Shown here: positions 55,541 through 55,588 of the stretch, one piece after another
How positions within the stretch are numbered: the stretch's first letter is position 1
How the letters are laid out: each line of letters opens with the position of its first letter
NCBI GenBank assembly: GCA_019456195.1
Contig: VRUK01000026.1
Location: 1-55,588, forward strand
DNA length: 55,588 nucleotides
Direction of reading: 5' to 3'
Source: Planctomycetota bacterium
Lineage (GTDB): Bacteria > Planctomycetota > Phycisphaerae > Sedimentisphaerales > Anaerobacaceae
Position numbers and translations under genes: made by a program
The notes under the pieces: model-generated
What the model saw: the letters and a program-made list of their open reading frames with translations, nothing else
Database searches by the model: none
Told to the model about the DNA's origin: nothing

Positions 55541-55588
55541 CCATTCGACTACGCTCAGGGCAGGCTCTGCTAAAATAAAGCAGCCCTC

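Overview
The window looks like a chromosomal piece of an anaerobic or microaerobic planctomycete, most likely class Phycisphaerae (Sedimentisphaerales-like). This is inferred from family content: an HzsA-related LamG/PD40/di-haem protein, a DUF4838 glycan enzyme, a cohesin/dockerin-like exported protein, a histone H1-like 57-residue protein, many exported polysaccharide-active enzymes, and a dispersed repeat with CAAACCCAATTC arrays. TGA is an ordinary stop codon in most genes here, for example the helicase, the VOC protein and the TIM-barrel protein.

Layout. 1-10.5 kb (minus strand): exported carbohydrate-related enzymes (DUF4838 protein cut by the window edge, HzsA-related protein, esterase, aldo/keto reductase, beta-helix protein). 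A lone integron attC-like site lies at 7.25 kb. 10.7-16.8 kb (plus strand): a catabolic-looking run with an MttB-superfamily methyltransferase lacking pyrrolysine, a VOC protein, a two-module esterase, a Tat-exported sugar isomerase-like TIM barrel and an exported methyltransferase. 17-21 kb: a DinG-type helicase coupled to a transglutaminase-like protein. 21-30 kb: small unknown proteins, a 3D-domain lipoprotein, an ankyrin lipoprotein, a pectate-lyase-like protein, a dockerin-like protein, and three copies of a short intergenic element. 30.8-44.6 kb: housekeeping genes (FtsW/RodA, MurJ, TPR protein, ferredoxin, tRNA-Glu, FabZ, H1-like protein, flavodoxin, a large protein with an HPr-like domain, LolA-like lipoprotein, HAD phosphatase, LysR regulator divergent from gdhA, type-4 uracil-DNA glycosylase).

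The most important region is 44.7-55.1 kb: a selenocysteine island. A canonical tRNA-Sec gene (selC, anticodon TCA) with its own promoter sits at 54991-55085. Between it and 44.7 kb are six genes whose frames are interrupted by a single TGA and continue in frame. Each TGA is followed by a hairpin at the position expected of a bacterial SECIS. Three are paralogues sharing the motif F-G-U-(G/D)-x-T-C-x-x-S-W-R; their hairpins have the same TGG loop, and their stems covary. A fourth has an iodothyronine-deiodinase-like active site (SYT-U-PPF) in a thioredoxin-like domain fused to six CxxCH haem motifs. It lies beside a NapH-like quinol-side iron-sulfur membrane protein and a tiny membrane-anchored protein ending in C-E-T-U-G-T. 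A fifth is a LolA-like/thioredoxin-like protein with U-P-C.

Inferred working model: quinol electrons pass through the NapH-like protein to the hexahaem domain and on to the Sec-thioredoxin domain outside the cytoplasmic membrane, with the small C-x-x-U protein as a relay. The three U-x-x-x-C paralogues are secreted or membrane-anchored redox proteins of unknown substrate. Automated annotation would split or truncate all six genes. selA, selB and selD are not in this window.
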